Shown here piece after piece: positions 17,629-27,194 of a stretch of 64,000 nt of DNA. The DNA comes from JAKFWF01 sp963732635 (GTDB lineage: Bacteria > Pseudomonadota > Alphaproteobacteria > Rhizobiales > Hyphomicrobiaceae), in contig CAVTAL010000035.1 in the NCBI GenBank assembly GCA_963732635.1, forward strand, positions 861,244 to 925,243, given 5' to 3'. The number at the start of each line of letters is the position of its first letter. The first letter of the stretch is position 1. Position numbers and translations under genes: made by a program. Below the pieces are notes generated by a model. The model made no database searches, was not told the origin of the DNA, and was given only the letters and a program-made list of their open reading frames with translations.

Positions 17629-20600
17629 TCAACCTTTACCCCCCAAGCCCAGCAACTGCACATTGCCGCCGGTGGCGGTGATGTCGGTGGTGCGCACGCG
17701 CTCGGTCGCAAACCGGGACAGGTAGTTCGGGCCGCCGGCCTTCGGACCGGTACCTGACAGGCCGTCGCCGCCGAACGGTTGCACGCCGACCACGGCGCCG
17801 ATCTGATTGCGGTTGACGTAGAGATTGCCGACATGGGCGTGCTCGGCAACGTAGTCCGCGACGGCGGCGATACGGCTGTGCACGCCGAGCGTCAGGCCGA
17901 ATCCGGTGGCGTTGATCGCCTCGACGACCTTGCTGAGGTCGCCCTGCGCGAACCGCACCACATGCAGGATCGGCCCGAATACCTCGCGCTCGAGTTGGCC
18001 GATGCGCTCGATTTCGTAAACGGCGGGACCGACGTAGGTACCGGCGCGGCAAGCAACCGGCACCGCCAAGTCAACCAATACGCGTTTGGCCTCGCGATGC
18101 ATGCGGACCTTGTGCGCTTCGAGCCGGTCCTGCGCGCCCTGATCGATGACCGGGCCGATGTCGGTCGCATAGGAGAACGGATCGCCGATATCGAGCGCGG
18201 TGACGGCGCCGACCAGCATCTCGCTCATCTTGTCGGCGACGTCGTCCTGGATGAACATCACCCGCGTCGCCGAGCAGCGCTGGCCAGCGCTGTCGAACGC
18301 CGAGCGCACGACATCGCGGATCACCTGTTCGGGCAGCGCGGAACTGTCGACGATCATCGCGTTCATGCCACCGGTCTCGGCGATAAACGGCACAATTTCG
18401 GAGCGGCGATCGGCCAGGCCCTTCTGGATCGCCCAGGCGGTTTCGTTCGAGCCGGTGAAGGCGATGCCTTTCACGCGCTTGTCTTTCACCAGCGCGGCGC
18501 CGACCTCGCCGCCACCGGTCAACAGATGCAGCACGTTGGTTGGCACGCCGGCTTCATGCAGCAACTGGGTGGCGAGGAATGCGGTCGCTGGCGTTTGGCC
18601 GGCGGGCTTCGCCAGTACCGGGTTGCCGGCAGCGAGTGCGGCTGCAACCTGACCAGTGAAGATCGCGATCGGAAAGTTCCACGGCGAAATGCAGGCGAAC
18701 GGCCCGCGGCCGCGCAGTTCAATGGTGTTGGTTTCGCCGGTTGGCCCGTTCAAAACGGTCGGACGCGAGAATAGGCGGCGCGCCTCGGTCGCGTAGTAGC
18801 GCAGGAAGTCGACCGCCTCGCGCAGGTCGCCTTGGGCGTTCTCGAAGGTCTTGCCGGCCTCGCGCACGATCACCGCCATCAACCGGGCGCGATCACGCTC
18901 GTAGAGGTCGGCGGCCTTGTCGAGGATGGCGGCGCGGGCTTCGCCGCCGAGGCGATCCCAGCCGTGGGCGGCGGCGGTGGCGCTGGCGATCGCCGCATCG
19001 ATGGTGGCAGCATCGGCCGTGCGCACGGTGCCGATGCGTTCGCGCCGGTCGTGCGGGCAGGCGATGAGTGCGGCTTCAGTGCCGCCGGTGATCGCTCGGC
19101 CGTCAACCAGCGGGCCAACAGCGAACGAACCTTCGAGCGCCCTGCTCATCTCGTCGGCGAGCTTGGCGCGGACTTCGGGTTCCGACAACGGCAAGCCGAG
19201 GCTGTTGCGGCGGGCTTCGCCGTAGATCGCGAGCGGGCTTGGCTGCAAAGCGTCGCCAGCGGCCGGGCCCTTTTCGCGTTCGAGATCGGCCGCCTCGACC
19301 GGATCACGGATGATGTCGGCGACGGGCGCCTCCTCGTCGGCGATGCGATTGACGAACGAGGTGTTGGCGCCGTTCTCCAGCAGTCTGCGGACGAGATAGG
19401 CGAGCAAGTCTTCATGGCCGCCGACCGGGGCGTAGATGCGACAGGCGCGGCCGAGCTTCGACGGGCCGACGACGTCTTCGTACAGCGCTTCGCCCATGCC
19501 GTGCAGACGCTGGAACTCAAATGGCGCGTTGCCACCGGCGGTGTAGGCGGCGGCGACGGTATGGGCGTTGTGGGTCGCGAACTGCGGATAGAACGCCTGT
19601 GCGTCAGACAGCATCAGCCGCATGCAGGCGAGGTACGACACGTCGGTGTGCAGCTTGCGGGTGAACACCGGATAGTCCTGCCAGCCGCGCTCCTGCGCCC
19701 ATTTGACTTCGCTATCCCAGTAGGCTCCCTTGACGAGGCGAACCGGGATGCGTTTGCTTGAGCGCTCAGACAGGCGGCGCAGCCAGCGGAGTACCGGGAT
19801 CGCGCGCTTGCCATAGGCCTGCACCGCGAGGCCGAAGCCCGCCCAGCCATCGAGCGCCGGATCGGTAAACACGCGGCCGAATAGTCCGAGCGAGGGATCG
19901 AGGCGATCCTGTTCCTCGGCATCAAGCGTCAAGCCGACGCCACGGGCGCGGGCGGCTTTCGCAAGTTCGATCACAAGCGGCACTAGTTCAGTATCGAGGC
20001 GGGCTTCCTTGCCGGGCTCGTAGCGCGGATGTATCGCCGATAGCTTTACTGACAAGCTCGGCCGGTCCATCAATGCGTCCGGGTGTGCCGACGACAGTTT
20101 GCCAGCCGCCTTGCCGACCGCGTCGAGTGCCGTCATGTAGCGCTCGTAGTAGCGCTTGGCGTCGGCGGCGGTCTTAGCCCCCTCGCCCAACATGTCGTAG
20201 GAAAACCGATAGCCTTGCGCTTCCAGTGGCGCCGCCCGCTTCAAGGCGTCATTGATGGTGGTGCCGAGCACGAACTGATCGCCCATCACTCGCATCGCCT
20301 GCCGCATCGCCTGCCGGATCACCGGTTCGCCGGAGCGCACGACGAGGCGCTTCAGTATGTTGCCGATGCTGGCGCCCTTGGTCTCCTTCAGCTTGACGAT
20401 ATGTCCCGTCAGCATCAGACCCCAGGTCGAGGCGTTGACGAACAGCGAATCCGACGCGCCGACGTGCTTGCCCCATTGGCCGCTGCCCACCTTCTCCGCG
20501 ATCAATGCGTCGGCGGTCTCGGTGTCCGGGATGCGCAGCAGCGCCTCGGCGAGGCACATCAGGATGACGCCTTCCTCGGAGGTCAGGCCGTATTCGAGCA

Positions 20601-20832
20601 TGAACGCATCGATGCCGGAATACTTGTGCCGGCCGGCGCGGGCCGAATGCACGAGGCGGCGAGCGAGGTCGGCGGTACGGCGGCGTTCGTCCTCGGTGTA
20701 GATGGCGCGTTCGATCAAGCTGCCGACGAGACGCATCTCCTCGACCAGATGATAGCTCGCGATCTCGTCGCGCGGTGGCTGTTCGATTGTCGATCCGCCG
20801 CGCACCTGCCCGCCTTTTGCCGCCAATGCCAT
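17629..20832 (-). CDS. putA: Bifunctional proline dehydrogenase / L-glutamate gamma-semialdehyde dehydrogenase
   Basis: 1067 aa. Oxidises L-proline to glutamate in two steps, with FAD-dependent PRODH and then NAD-dependent P5C dehydrogenase. The N-terminal PRODH barrel has LSVKLSAIHPRYEP, a LTLDAEEQDRLD segment, and VRLVKGAYWDSEVKWAQ. The C-terminal ALDH half has ISPWNFPIAIFTGQ, ETGGMNAMIVDSSALPEQVI, and catalytic Cys853 in SAGQRCSATRV. There is no N-terminal ribbon-helix-helix DNA-binding domain, so this is the short, non-repressor form usual in alphaproteobacteria. ATG 20832 is preceded by GGAGC. It is divergent from a proline-racemase-family gene, which supports a proline/hydroxyproline locus. 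Confidence 0.96.
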   Translation of the reverse strand: MALAAKGGQVRGGSTIEQPPRDEIASYHLVEEMRLVGSLIERAIYTEDERRRTADLARRLVHSARAGRHKYSGIDAFMLEYGLTSEEGVILMCLAEALLRIPDTETADALIAEKVGSGQWGKHVGASDSLFVNASTWGLMLTGHIVKLKETKGASIGNILKRLVVRSGEPVIRQAMRQAMRVMGDQFVLGTTINDALKRAAPLEAQGYRFSYDMLGEGAKTAADAKRYYERYMTALDAVGKAAGKLSSAHPDALMDRPSLSVKLSAIHPRYEPGKEARLDTELVPLVIELAKAARARGVGLTLDAEEQDRLDPSLGLFGRVFTDPALDGWAGFGLAVQAYGKRAIPVLRWLRRLSERSSKRIPVRLVKGAYWDSEVKWAQERGWQDYPVFTRKLHTDVSYLACMRLMLSDAQAFYPQFATHNAHTVAAAYTAGGNAPFEFQRLHGMGEALYEDVVGPSKLGRACRIYAPVGGHEDLLAYLVRRLLENGANTSFVNRIADEEAPVADIIRDPVEAADLEREKGPAAGDALQPSPLAIYGEARRNSLGLPLSEPEVRAKLADEMSRALEGSFAVGPLVDGRAITGGTEAALIACPHDRRERIGTVRTADAATIDAAIASATAAAHGWDRLGGEARAAILDKAADLYERDRARLMAVIVREAGKTFENAQGDLREAVDFLRYYATEARRLFSRPTVLNGPTGETNTIELRGRGPFACISPWNFPIAIFTGQVAAALAAGNPVLAKPAGQTPATAFLATQLLHEAGVPTNVLHLLTGGGEVGAALVKDKRVKGIAFTGSNETAWAIQKGLADRRSEIVPFIAETGGMNAMIVDSSALPEQVIRDVVRSAFDSAGQRCSATRVMFIQDDVADKMSEMLVGAVTALDIGDPFSYATDIGPVIDQGAQDRLEAHKVRMHREAKRVLVDLAVPVACRAGTYVGPAVYEIERIGQLEREVFGPILHVVRFAQGDLSKVVEAINATGFGLTLGVHSRIAAVADYVAEHAHVGNLYVNRNQIGAVVGVQPFGGDGLSGTGPKAGGPNYLSRFATERVRTTDITATGGNVQLLGLGGKG

Positions 20833-20879
20833 GACCGAAGCTCCGCCGCTGAATCACTTTTGTGGTTAAGATAGCAGAA

Positions 20880-20921
20880 GCCGTTCGTCATGGCGCGCCA
20901 TCGACAATCCGACCGAACGGC
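20880..20921. promoter_or_regulatory. Nested palindromes in the putA / racemase divergent promoter
   Basis: GCCGTTCG (20880-20887) and CGAACGGC (20914-20921) are perfect inverted arms around the 12-base palindrome ATGGCGCGCCAT (20890-20901). The region is the only non-coding DNA between the two divergent genes. It is a candidate operator, for example for a PutR-like regulator. Confidence 0.4.
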
Positions 20922-20957
20922 GTTCTATATCGACGATCGATCAATGTGGAGGGCGGT

Positions 20958-22005
20958 ATGCAGGCACGTCGGGTCATTACGGTGGTCGGTTGCCACGCCG
21001 AGGGCGAGGTCGGCGACGTCATCACCGGCGGCGTGTTGCCGCCGGCAGGCACGACCATGCTCGAAAAGAAGCTCACCCAGGAGCGCGAGCACGATCACAT
21101 TCGCCGCCTGTTGATACAGGAACCGCGCGGCTCGGTCGCCCGTCACGTCAACCTGATCGTGCCGCCGACGCGGGCCGATTGCGTCGCCGGCGCCATCGTC
21201 ATGGAGCCGACCGAGTATCCGCCGATGTCGGGTTCAAACACCATGTGCATCGTCACCGTGTTGCTTGAGACCGGCATCGTTGCGATGACCGAGCCGGTCA
21301 CGCACCTGCGGCTCGACATGCCGGCCGGTCCGGTCGATGTGACGGCGACCTGTGATCGCGGCAAGGTCACCGGTGTCACCATCCGCAACGTGCCTGCGAT
21401 GGCGCTTAAGCTCGATTGCCCGCTCGAAATCGCAGGTCACGGCACGCTGAAGATCGACATATCCTACGGTGGCATGATCTTCGCCATCGTCGATGCCAAG
21501 GCGGCGGGGTTTGAGGTGCGGCCCGACGAGGCACGCGACCTCGCCATTCTCGGTGAGAAGGTCCGCATTGCCGCGCGCGAGCAGCATCCGGTCGGCGCAT
21601 CCGCTGCATCCGGAAATCAGCGGTGTCTCGATTGTCCAGTTTGCCGGTCCGTTCAATGGCGCCGATCAGGTCTCCCGCAATACCTGTATCGTTGCACCCG
21701 GCCGCTCCGATCGCTCGCCGACCGGCACCGGCACCTGCGCCCGCATGGCAGTGCTGCACGCGCGCGGATTGCTGAAAGTAGGCGAGGGCATCGTGCACGA
21801 ATCGATCATCGGTTCGCGCTTCAAGGGTCGTATTCTCGGCGAAACCACCGTCGCTGGCGTCAAGGCGATCGAACCTGAGATCACTGGCCGCGCCTGGATC
21901 ACCGGCCTGCACCAGTACTTCGTCGACCCGACCGACCCCTGGCCCGAAGGTTATGTCGTCGCCGACACCTGGGGCACCAGCGGCACGACGCGTCAGCCGG
22001 CGTGA
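20958..22005 (+). pseudogene. Proline racemase / hydroxyproline epimerase-dehydratase family gene with a +1 frameshift
   Basis: After removing one extra base near 21590-21600, the gene encodes about 348 aa. The first frame runs from MQARRVITVVGCHAEGEVGD to ILGEKVRIAAREQHPV, and the next frame continues HPLHPEISGVSIVQFAGPFNG. GGAGGG precedes ATG 20958. In this family two residues act as acid/base, usually Cys/Cys in racemases and epimerases. Here the first is Ser91 (MSGSN) and the second Thr (DRSPTGTG). This argues against racemase activity and leans to a dehydratase-like or different activity. The frameshift may be a sequencing error. It is divergent from putA. Confidence 0.85.
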
Positions 22006-22015
22006 AGAGGCAACC

Positions 22016-22540
22016 CTAAAATCGCAATTCTTCTGTTACTCGAACCGGAGGAAACTCAACGCAATCAATAGTATCAAATATGACTTCGAATGGCTCGAAC
22101 GGTGCGCGAGAGAAGGCGATTGCGTTCTGCTTGTCGGCGCCGTGCACCTCTGTCGCCAATGTGCAATGGGGCACCCACGTCCCAGGTTGATAATGACCAC
22201 GACACAGCGAAGGTCCGATATGGCGGTGAACCTCTTGGTGCGCGCGATATAGCGGCTCGGACCGATCTGGCGCCGCCCAGAAGACCAGTCTTGGATGCTC
22301 GAAGAATGCTACACGGTTGAAGCGCAATCGGATCGGCTGCTGCTGAATGGCGCTTACAGATCGCGCTGCCGCGTGGAGCAAGTGTTCGTCGATACTGTCG
22401 TAAATCGCCAGCGTTACATGCGGAGGGTAATTCAGCGCCGTCATCGAGGGGACTGGCTCGAAACGACCGAGTTCAGTCCACAATGCGCGGATTGGTTCGC
22501 AGGACGGGTAGTTAGCCTTCAAGCAGATTGCGTGGGCCAT
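22016..22540 (-). CDS. 2H phosphoesterase / 2'-5' RNA ligase-like (LigT family) protein
   Basis: 174 aa. Two HxT motifs characteristic of the 2H superfamily are visible: HVTLAIY near residue 41 and HCTLATE near residue 126, spaced as in cyclic phosphodiesterases. The likely chemistry is hydrolysis of cyclic 2',3'- or related phosphodiesters. It is convergent with the racemase-family gene (stops about 10 nt apart) and otherwise alone. Its base composition is somewhat lower in GC than its neighbours. Confidence 0.8.
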   Translation of the reverse strand: MAHAICLKANYPSCEPIRALWTELGRFEPVPSMTALNYPPHVTLAIYDSIDEHLLHAAARSVSAIQQQPIRLRFNRVAFFEHPRLVFWAAPDRSEPLYRAHQEVHRHIGPSLCRGHYQPGTWVPHCTLATEVHGADKQNAIAFSRAPFEPFEVIFDTIDCVEFPPVRVTEELRF

Positions 22541-22674
22541 GTTTCAACCTATGGACTGAATTGCCTTCAGAACAAGCGGACGGCCACGTTCTCACCGAAA
22601 CCCTTGATCCAAGGCAAGGCGTTCGCACGGAGGGACGCCTATGCTTGCGGCATCCTATTCACGGAGATGCCGCC

Positions 22675-22809
22675 ATGTCCAAGACCCTGGAACTATTGAA
22701 TACCGACCCGCTGGCCCAGATCGCGCTCGGCGGATTGGCCGTGACTATTCTCGTCAGCATCGCGCTGTTCGTGTTCGTGTTCACGCGGCGCAACGCGCCG
22801 AAGCAATAA
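22675..22809 (+). CDS. Small single-span membrane protein, 44 aa
   Basis: Encodes MSKTLELLNTDPLAQIALGG followed by one hydrophobic helix (LAVTILVSIALFVFVF) and a short basic tail TRRNAPKQ. GGAG lies 9 nt before the ATG. The compact order of a polar start, one span and a positive tail, the good ribosome site and the position upstream of the CBS-BON gene support a real gene. I do not recognise a family. The short hydrophobic helix suggests an inner-membrane protein, possibly a regulator of a larger complex. Confidence 0.6.
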   Translation: MSKTLELLNTDPLAQIALGGLAVTILVSIALFVFVFTRRNAPKQ

Positions 22810-22987
22810 TCGGCCGGATCTGTCACTTCCTATTATTATTCACGTCGCACGCGGCCACCAATGGCTTTGCCGCGTGCGAGGTCGTTTCAGCTCGAGCCGG
22901 CTATCACTGGCTTGACGCCCATCAAGGTCGATCGTCGCAAGCCTTGCCACGGTGGCGCCAGGTCCACCTAACCGAGCGAGATGTGCC

Positions 22988-23680
22988 ATGAAAGCCCTGG
23001 AAATCATGACGCGGGACGTCGTCACCGTCGCCCCCGACAAGCCGATCCATGAAATCGCGACCCTGATGGTCGCAAAACACGTCAGCGGCATACCGGTCGT
23101 CGGCGATGGCGGCAAGCTGCTTGGCATGATCAGTCAGAGCGATCTGCTGCATCGCGCCGAGGTCGGCACCGAGCGCAAGCGCAAGTGGTGGTTCCGTGTG
23201 TTCGCTGATGCAGACGCGCTCGCCCGCGATTTCGTCAAGTCGCATGGTCACACCGCCAACGACGTCATGACCCGCTACATCGTTTCGGTGCGCGAGGACG
23301 CTGATTTGCGCGACGTCGCCGATATCCTCGACAAGCATAAGATCAAGCGCGTGCCAGTGGTGAGCGAGGGTCGCCTCGTCGGCATCATTACGCGCGGCGA
23401 TCTGGTGCGTGCGTTGACGCTGTCGCAGTTCGCCAAGTCGGACAAGAAGATCGACAACGCCGCGCTGCATCGCGCCTTGCAGGATCGCATCCAGACGCAG
23501 CCTTGGATCAACAAGACCTATATCAACCTCACCGCCAACGACGGTGTGGTCGAGATGTGGGGCTTTGTCGATAGTAACGAGCAGCACCGTGCCCTGCGCC
23601 TGCTGGTCGAGGAGACCGAGGGCGTCACCAAGGTCGAGGACAAGATCAAGGTCGGCGTGCCCTATCGCGGCGGCATCTGA
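22988..23680 (+). CDS. CBS-CBS-BON domain protein
   Basis: 230 aa. The first CBS motif is ALEIMTRDVVTVAPDKPIHE with the partner strand VSGIPVVGDGGKLLGMISQSDLL. The second is DVMTRYIVSVREDADLRDVADIL with IKRVPVVSEGRLVGIITRGDLV. A C-terminal BON domain (VVEMWGFVDSNEQHRALRLLVEETEGVTKVEDKI) may bind membrane or phospholipid. CBS pairs bind adenosine nucleotides, so this is a likely energy or stress sensor. ATG 22988 is chosen because the CBS domain begins immediately after it. Confidence 0.92.
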   Translation: MKALEIMTRDVVTVAPDKPIHEIATLMVAKHVSGIPVVGDGGKLLGMISQSDLLHRAEVGTERKRKWWFRVFADADALARDFVKSHGHTANDVMTRYIVSVREDADLRDVADILDKHKIKRVPVVSEGRLVGIITRGDLVRALTLSQFAKSDKKIDNAALHRALQDRIQTQPWINKTYINLTANDGVVEMWGFVDSNEQHRALRLLVEETEGVTKVEDKIKVGVPYRGGI

Positions 23681-23733
23681 GCAGTTTTTGCATGGGGCAG
23701 TAGGGTGTTTAGCGCAGTGAATGCATCGCGCCT

Positions 23734-25164
23734 CTACCCCCGGCCCCACTTCGCCCAGTAGGCGCCGAACAGCGCCTCCTCTGTGGGGCGATCTTCGGGA
23801 ATCGTCGTCACGAGGTGGGTGATGTTGACGAAACAGCGCCAGTTGAGGTTGTCGCTGATGGCGTTGCCCTGCCACGTGCCGCAGCCCATCGTCAGCGTGA
23901 AGGGCAGGCCGTTGTCATAACCACCGCCGTTGCCAAAGGTGTGCGCTTGGTTGACCAGCACGCGCACCACGTCGGTTTTTTCGGCCAGCGCGCGGGCGTT
24001 TGACATATCCTTGGTATGGATGCCGCAGGAGTGGCCGCGACCCTGGTAGTCGAGAATTGCGCGGGTGATGCGGGCGGCATCGTCGAAGTCCTTCGCGCGA
24101 TAGACGGTCAGCACCAGCGACAACTTCTCGCCTGACAAGGGATGGGCTTTGCCGATGCCGGTCTCTTCCACCATGACGAACTTCGCGGTCGCAGCCTTGG
24201 CCGGCAATTCGAAAACCTTGGCGAGCGCTTCCGGTCCCTGTGCGATTACGTTGCGGTTGAGCTTCCCGCCCTCCCATAGCCGCTCGACAATGCGACCGCG
24301 CTCCGCCGCGTTCGCCATGTAGCCGCCCTGGCGTTCGAGCGCGGCGATCGCCTTGTCGTAGACGGCGTCGACGATCACCACCGCGTTCTCCGACGAGCAC
24401 GACGTCGCGTGATCGAAGGTCTTCGACATCATGATCTTGTGCGCGGCATCGTCGAGATCGGCTGAGGCGTCGATGATCACCGGCACGTTGCCCAAGCCCA
24501 CGCCCAGCGCCGGCTTGCCCGACTTGTAGGACTGCTTCACGTTGACCTGACTGCCGGTGCAGACCACGAGGTCGGACAACTCCATCAACTGTGTCGTCAT
24601 CTCGCGGGTGACGGGCGCCGGCAGGATTTGAACGAGGTCTTCGGGCAGGCCGATTTTCTTCAATGCCGCCCGCATGCCATCGACCGCAGGCTTCGACGCC
24701 GCCCAGGCGTTCGGTGGCGGCGCGATGATGATGGCATTGCCGCCCTTCAGCGCCATCATCGCCTTGTTGACCGGCGTCGCGCTCGGGTTGGTCGAGGGCG
24801 TGATCGCCGCCACCACGCCCACCGGCTTCGCCCACTTGACGAGCCCCTTCTCGGGCACTTCCTCGATGATGCCGGTCGACTTCACGCGTAGCAGATCGCG
24901 CAGCGTGCCGAAGGTCTTGCGCTGGTTCTTGATGATCTTGCTGTCGACCCGGCCGATGCCGGTCACCTCGACCGCGATTTCGGCCAGCTGCTTGGCGCGG
25001 CCCGGCTCATAGATCGACCAGGCCAGCGCGGTCACGGCTTCGTCGATCCGTGACTGACCGTGCGCCTCGATCTCGACGGCGAACGCCGCCATCGCATGCC
25101 GCGCATTGGCGATCAGCGGCGAAACGGTGTCGGCTTGCTGCTTGTGATCGGCTAGAGTGGCCAC
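23734..25164 (-). CDS. sauS: Sulfoacetaldehyde dehydrogenase (acylating), SauS-like
   Basis: 476 aa from GTG 25164, which has an excellent GAGGGAG site 8 nt upstream; a GTG at 25191 is weaker. This is a CoA-acylating aldehyde dehydrogenase: ITPSTNPSATPVNKAMMALKGGNAIIIAPPP, catalytic Cys256 in ATSCSSENAV, then VEETGIGKAHPLSGEKLS. The C-terminus TTIPEDRPTEEALFGAYWAKWG resembles SauS rather than AdhE. It would interconvert sulfoacetyl-CoA and sulfoacetaldehyde. The divergent gene is sulfoacetaldehyde acetyltransferase, which consumes this product, and this supports the assignment. An acetaldehyde or succinate semialdehyde variant is the main alternative. Confidence 0.85.
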   Translation of the reverse strand: MATLADHKQQADTVSPLIANARHAMAAFAVEIEAHGQSRIDEAVTALAWSIYEPGRAKQLAEIAVEVTGIGRVDSKIIKNQRKTFGTLRDLLRVKSTGIIEEVPEKGLVKWAKPVGVVAAITPSTNPSATPVNKAMMALKGGNAIIIAPPPNAWAASKPAVDGMRAALKKIGLPEDLVQILPAPVTREMTTQLMELSDLVVCTGSQVNVKQSYKSGKPALGVGLGNVPVIIDASADLDDAAHKIMMSKTFDHATSCSSENAVVIVDAVYDKAIAALERQGGYMANAAERGRIVERLWEGGKLNRNVIAQGPEALAKVFELPAKAATAKFVMVEETGIGKAHPLSGEKLSLVLTVYRAKDFDDAARITRAILDYQGRGHSCGIHTKDMSNARALAEKTDVVRVLVNQAHTFGNGGGYDNGLPFTLTMGCGTWQGNAISDNLNWRCFVNITHLVTTIPEDRPTEEALFGAYWAKWGRG

Positions 25165-25192
25165 GTTTCGATCTCCCTCGGCGTCTAACACT

Positions 25193-25225
25193 GATTTGAC
25201 AGCCGCTGAAGCCGGGTGTCAAATC
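25193..25225. promoter_or_regulatory. GATTTGACA / TGTCAAATC palindrome between sauS and xsc
   Basis: Perfect 9-base inverted arms (25193-25201 and 25217-25225) are separated by 15 bases, in the 165-base divergent promoter region. It is a good candidate operator controlling both genes. One arm contains TTGACA and could double as a -35 element. Confidence 0.45.
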
Positions 25226-25329
25226 GCGAGACGTTTTGTTTCTCCTGGCGGAACGAAGCCGCCGCTTGGCACCGCGCCAGACGATACCGTAAACATCAAC
25301 GCTGCACCAACAACCGAGGAAACGCCGCC

Positions 25330-27106
25330 ATGCGCATGACCACCGAAGAAGCGTTCGTGAAGGTGCTGCAGATGCATGGCATCGAGCACGCGTTTGGCAT
25401 CATCGGTTCGGCTTTCATGCCGATCTCGGATTTGTTTCCGAAAGCAGGCATCACCTTCTGGGACGTGGCGCACGAGTGCAACGGCGGCTACATCTGCGAC
25501 GGCTACACCCGCGCCTCCGGCAAGATGGGCATGTGCATCGCCCAGAACGGTCCCGGCATCACCAACTTCGTCACCGCCGTGAAGACGGCCTACTGGAACC
25601 ATACGCCGATGCTGCTGGTGACGCCGCAGGCGGCCAACAAGACCATCGGCATGGGCGGCTTCCAGGAAGTCGAGCAGATGGCGCTGTTCCGCGACATGGT
25701 CTGCTACCAGGAAGAAGTGCGCGATCCCAGCCGCATCGCCGAGGTGCTGAGCCGCGTCATCCTCAAGGCCAAGCGGTTGTCGGCGCCGGCCCAGATCAAC
25801 GTGCCGCGCGACTACTGGACCCAGGTCGTCGACATCGCCTTGCCGGCGATGGTCGAGTTCGAGCGTCCGGCAGGCGGCGCCGCAGCCATCGCCGAAGCCG
25901 CCAAACTGCTGTCGGAAGCGAAGTTCCCGGTCATCCTGTCGGGAGCGGGCGTCGTCATCGGCAACGCCATTGCCGATTGCGCGGCGCTGGCCGAGAAGCT
26001 CGATGCGCCGGTGTGCTCGGGCTATCAGCACAACGACAGCTTCCCTGGCAGCCATCGCCTCGCCTGCGGCCCACTCGGCTACAACGGCTCAAAGGCTGCG
26101 ATGGAGCTGATCGCCAAGGCCGACGTGGTGCTGGCGCTGGGCACGCGCCTCAACCCGTTCTCGACGCTGCCCGGCTACGGCATCGACTACTGGCCGAAGA
26201 ACGCGAAGGTGATCCAGGTCGACATCAACGCCGACCGCATCGGGCTCACCAAACCGGTGACCGTCGGCATCTGTGGCGACGCCAAGCAGGTTGCGCAACA
26301 GATTCTCAGGCGTTTGACGCCGACCGCCGGCAATGCCGGCCGCGAGGAACGCAAAGCGCTGATCCACAAGACCAAGTCGGCGTGGCTGCAGGCGCTCTCC
26401 GGCATGGACCACGAGGACGACGATCCCGGCACCACCTGGAACGACCGCGCCCGCAAGAAGAACCCGGAACGCCTGTCGCCGCGTCAGGCCTGGCGGGCAA
26501 TTCAGGCCGGGCTACCGAAGGACGCGATTATCTCGTCCGACATCGGCAACAACTGCGCCATCGGCAACGCCTACCCGACGTTCGAGCAAGGGCCGGAAAT
26601 ACCTTTCTCCCGGCCTGTTTGGCCCCTGTGGTTACGGCTTCCCGTCGATCATCGGCGCCAAGATCGGTTGCCCCGACGTGCCGGTGGTTGGCTTTGCAGG
26701 CGATGGCGCGTTCGGAATCTCCATGAGTGAAATGAGTTCGATCGGCCGCGAGGAATGGCCAGGCATCACCATGGTCGTCTTCCGCAACTACCAGTGGGGC
26801 GCGGAAAAGCGCAACTCGACGCTATGGTACGATGACAACTTCGTCGGCACCGAACTCGATCCGCATTTGTCCTATGCCAAGGTTGCCGAGGGCTGCGGTC
26901 TCAAGGGCGTCACCGTGCGCACGCAGGCCGAACTCACCGCTGCGCTGAAGGATAGCTGCGAGGCGCAGAAGAAGCGCGTCACGACCTTCATCGAAGTCAT
27001 CCTCAACCAGGAACTCGGTGAGCCATTCCGTCGCGATGCCATGAAGAAGCCGGTCGAAGTCGCCGGCATCTCCAAAGCCGACATGCGCCCGCAGAAGGTG
27101 GAGTGA
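25330..27106 (+). pseudogene. xsc: Sulfoacetaldehyde acetyltransferase with a +1 frameshift
   Basis: Converts sulfoacetaldehyde plus phosphate to acetyl phosphate and sulfite using thiamine diphosphate. The first frame starts RMTTEEAFVKVLQMHGIEHAFG and carries the TPP Glu in AHECNGGYICDGY. The frame breaks at GAG CAA GGG (26590-26592), where one G too many turns the expected EQGRKYLSPGLFGPCGYG into another frame. The next frame resumes there and contains VVGFAGDGAFGISMSEM and NYQWGAEKRN, the TPP/Mg site. Corrected length is about 591 aa, normal for Xsc. GAGGAA precedes ATG 25330. It is probably functional if the frameshift is a sequence error. Confidence 0.93.
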
Positions 27107-27135
27107 GGGCGGTTCAATAGTGCAATCGATTGCCG

Positions 27136-27166
27136 ATGCCCCGGCTTCATGTTGAAGTCGGGGCAT
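27136..27166 (+). terminator. Strong hairpin after xsc
   Basis: ATGCCCCGGCTTCA pairs with TGAAGTCGGGGCAT around a 3-base loop (one G-T pair), 30 nt after the xsc stop. A partly T-rich stretch (TCGTATTTG) follows. It probably terminates xsc transcription and separates it from the ureohydrolase gene. Confidence 0.65.
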
Positions 27167-27194
27167 TCGTATTTGCCAATGGGATGTTAACGCA

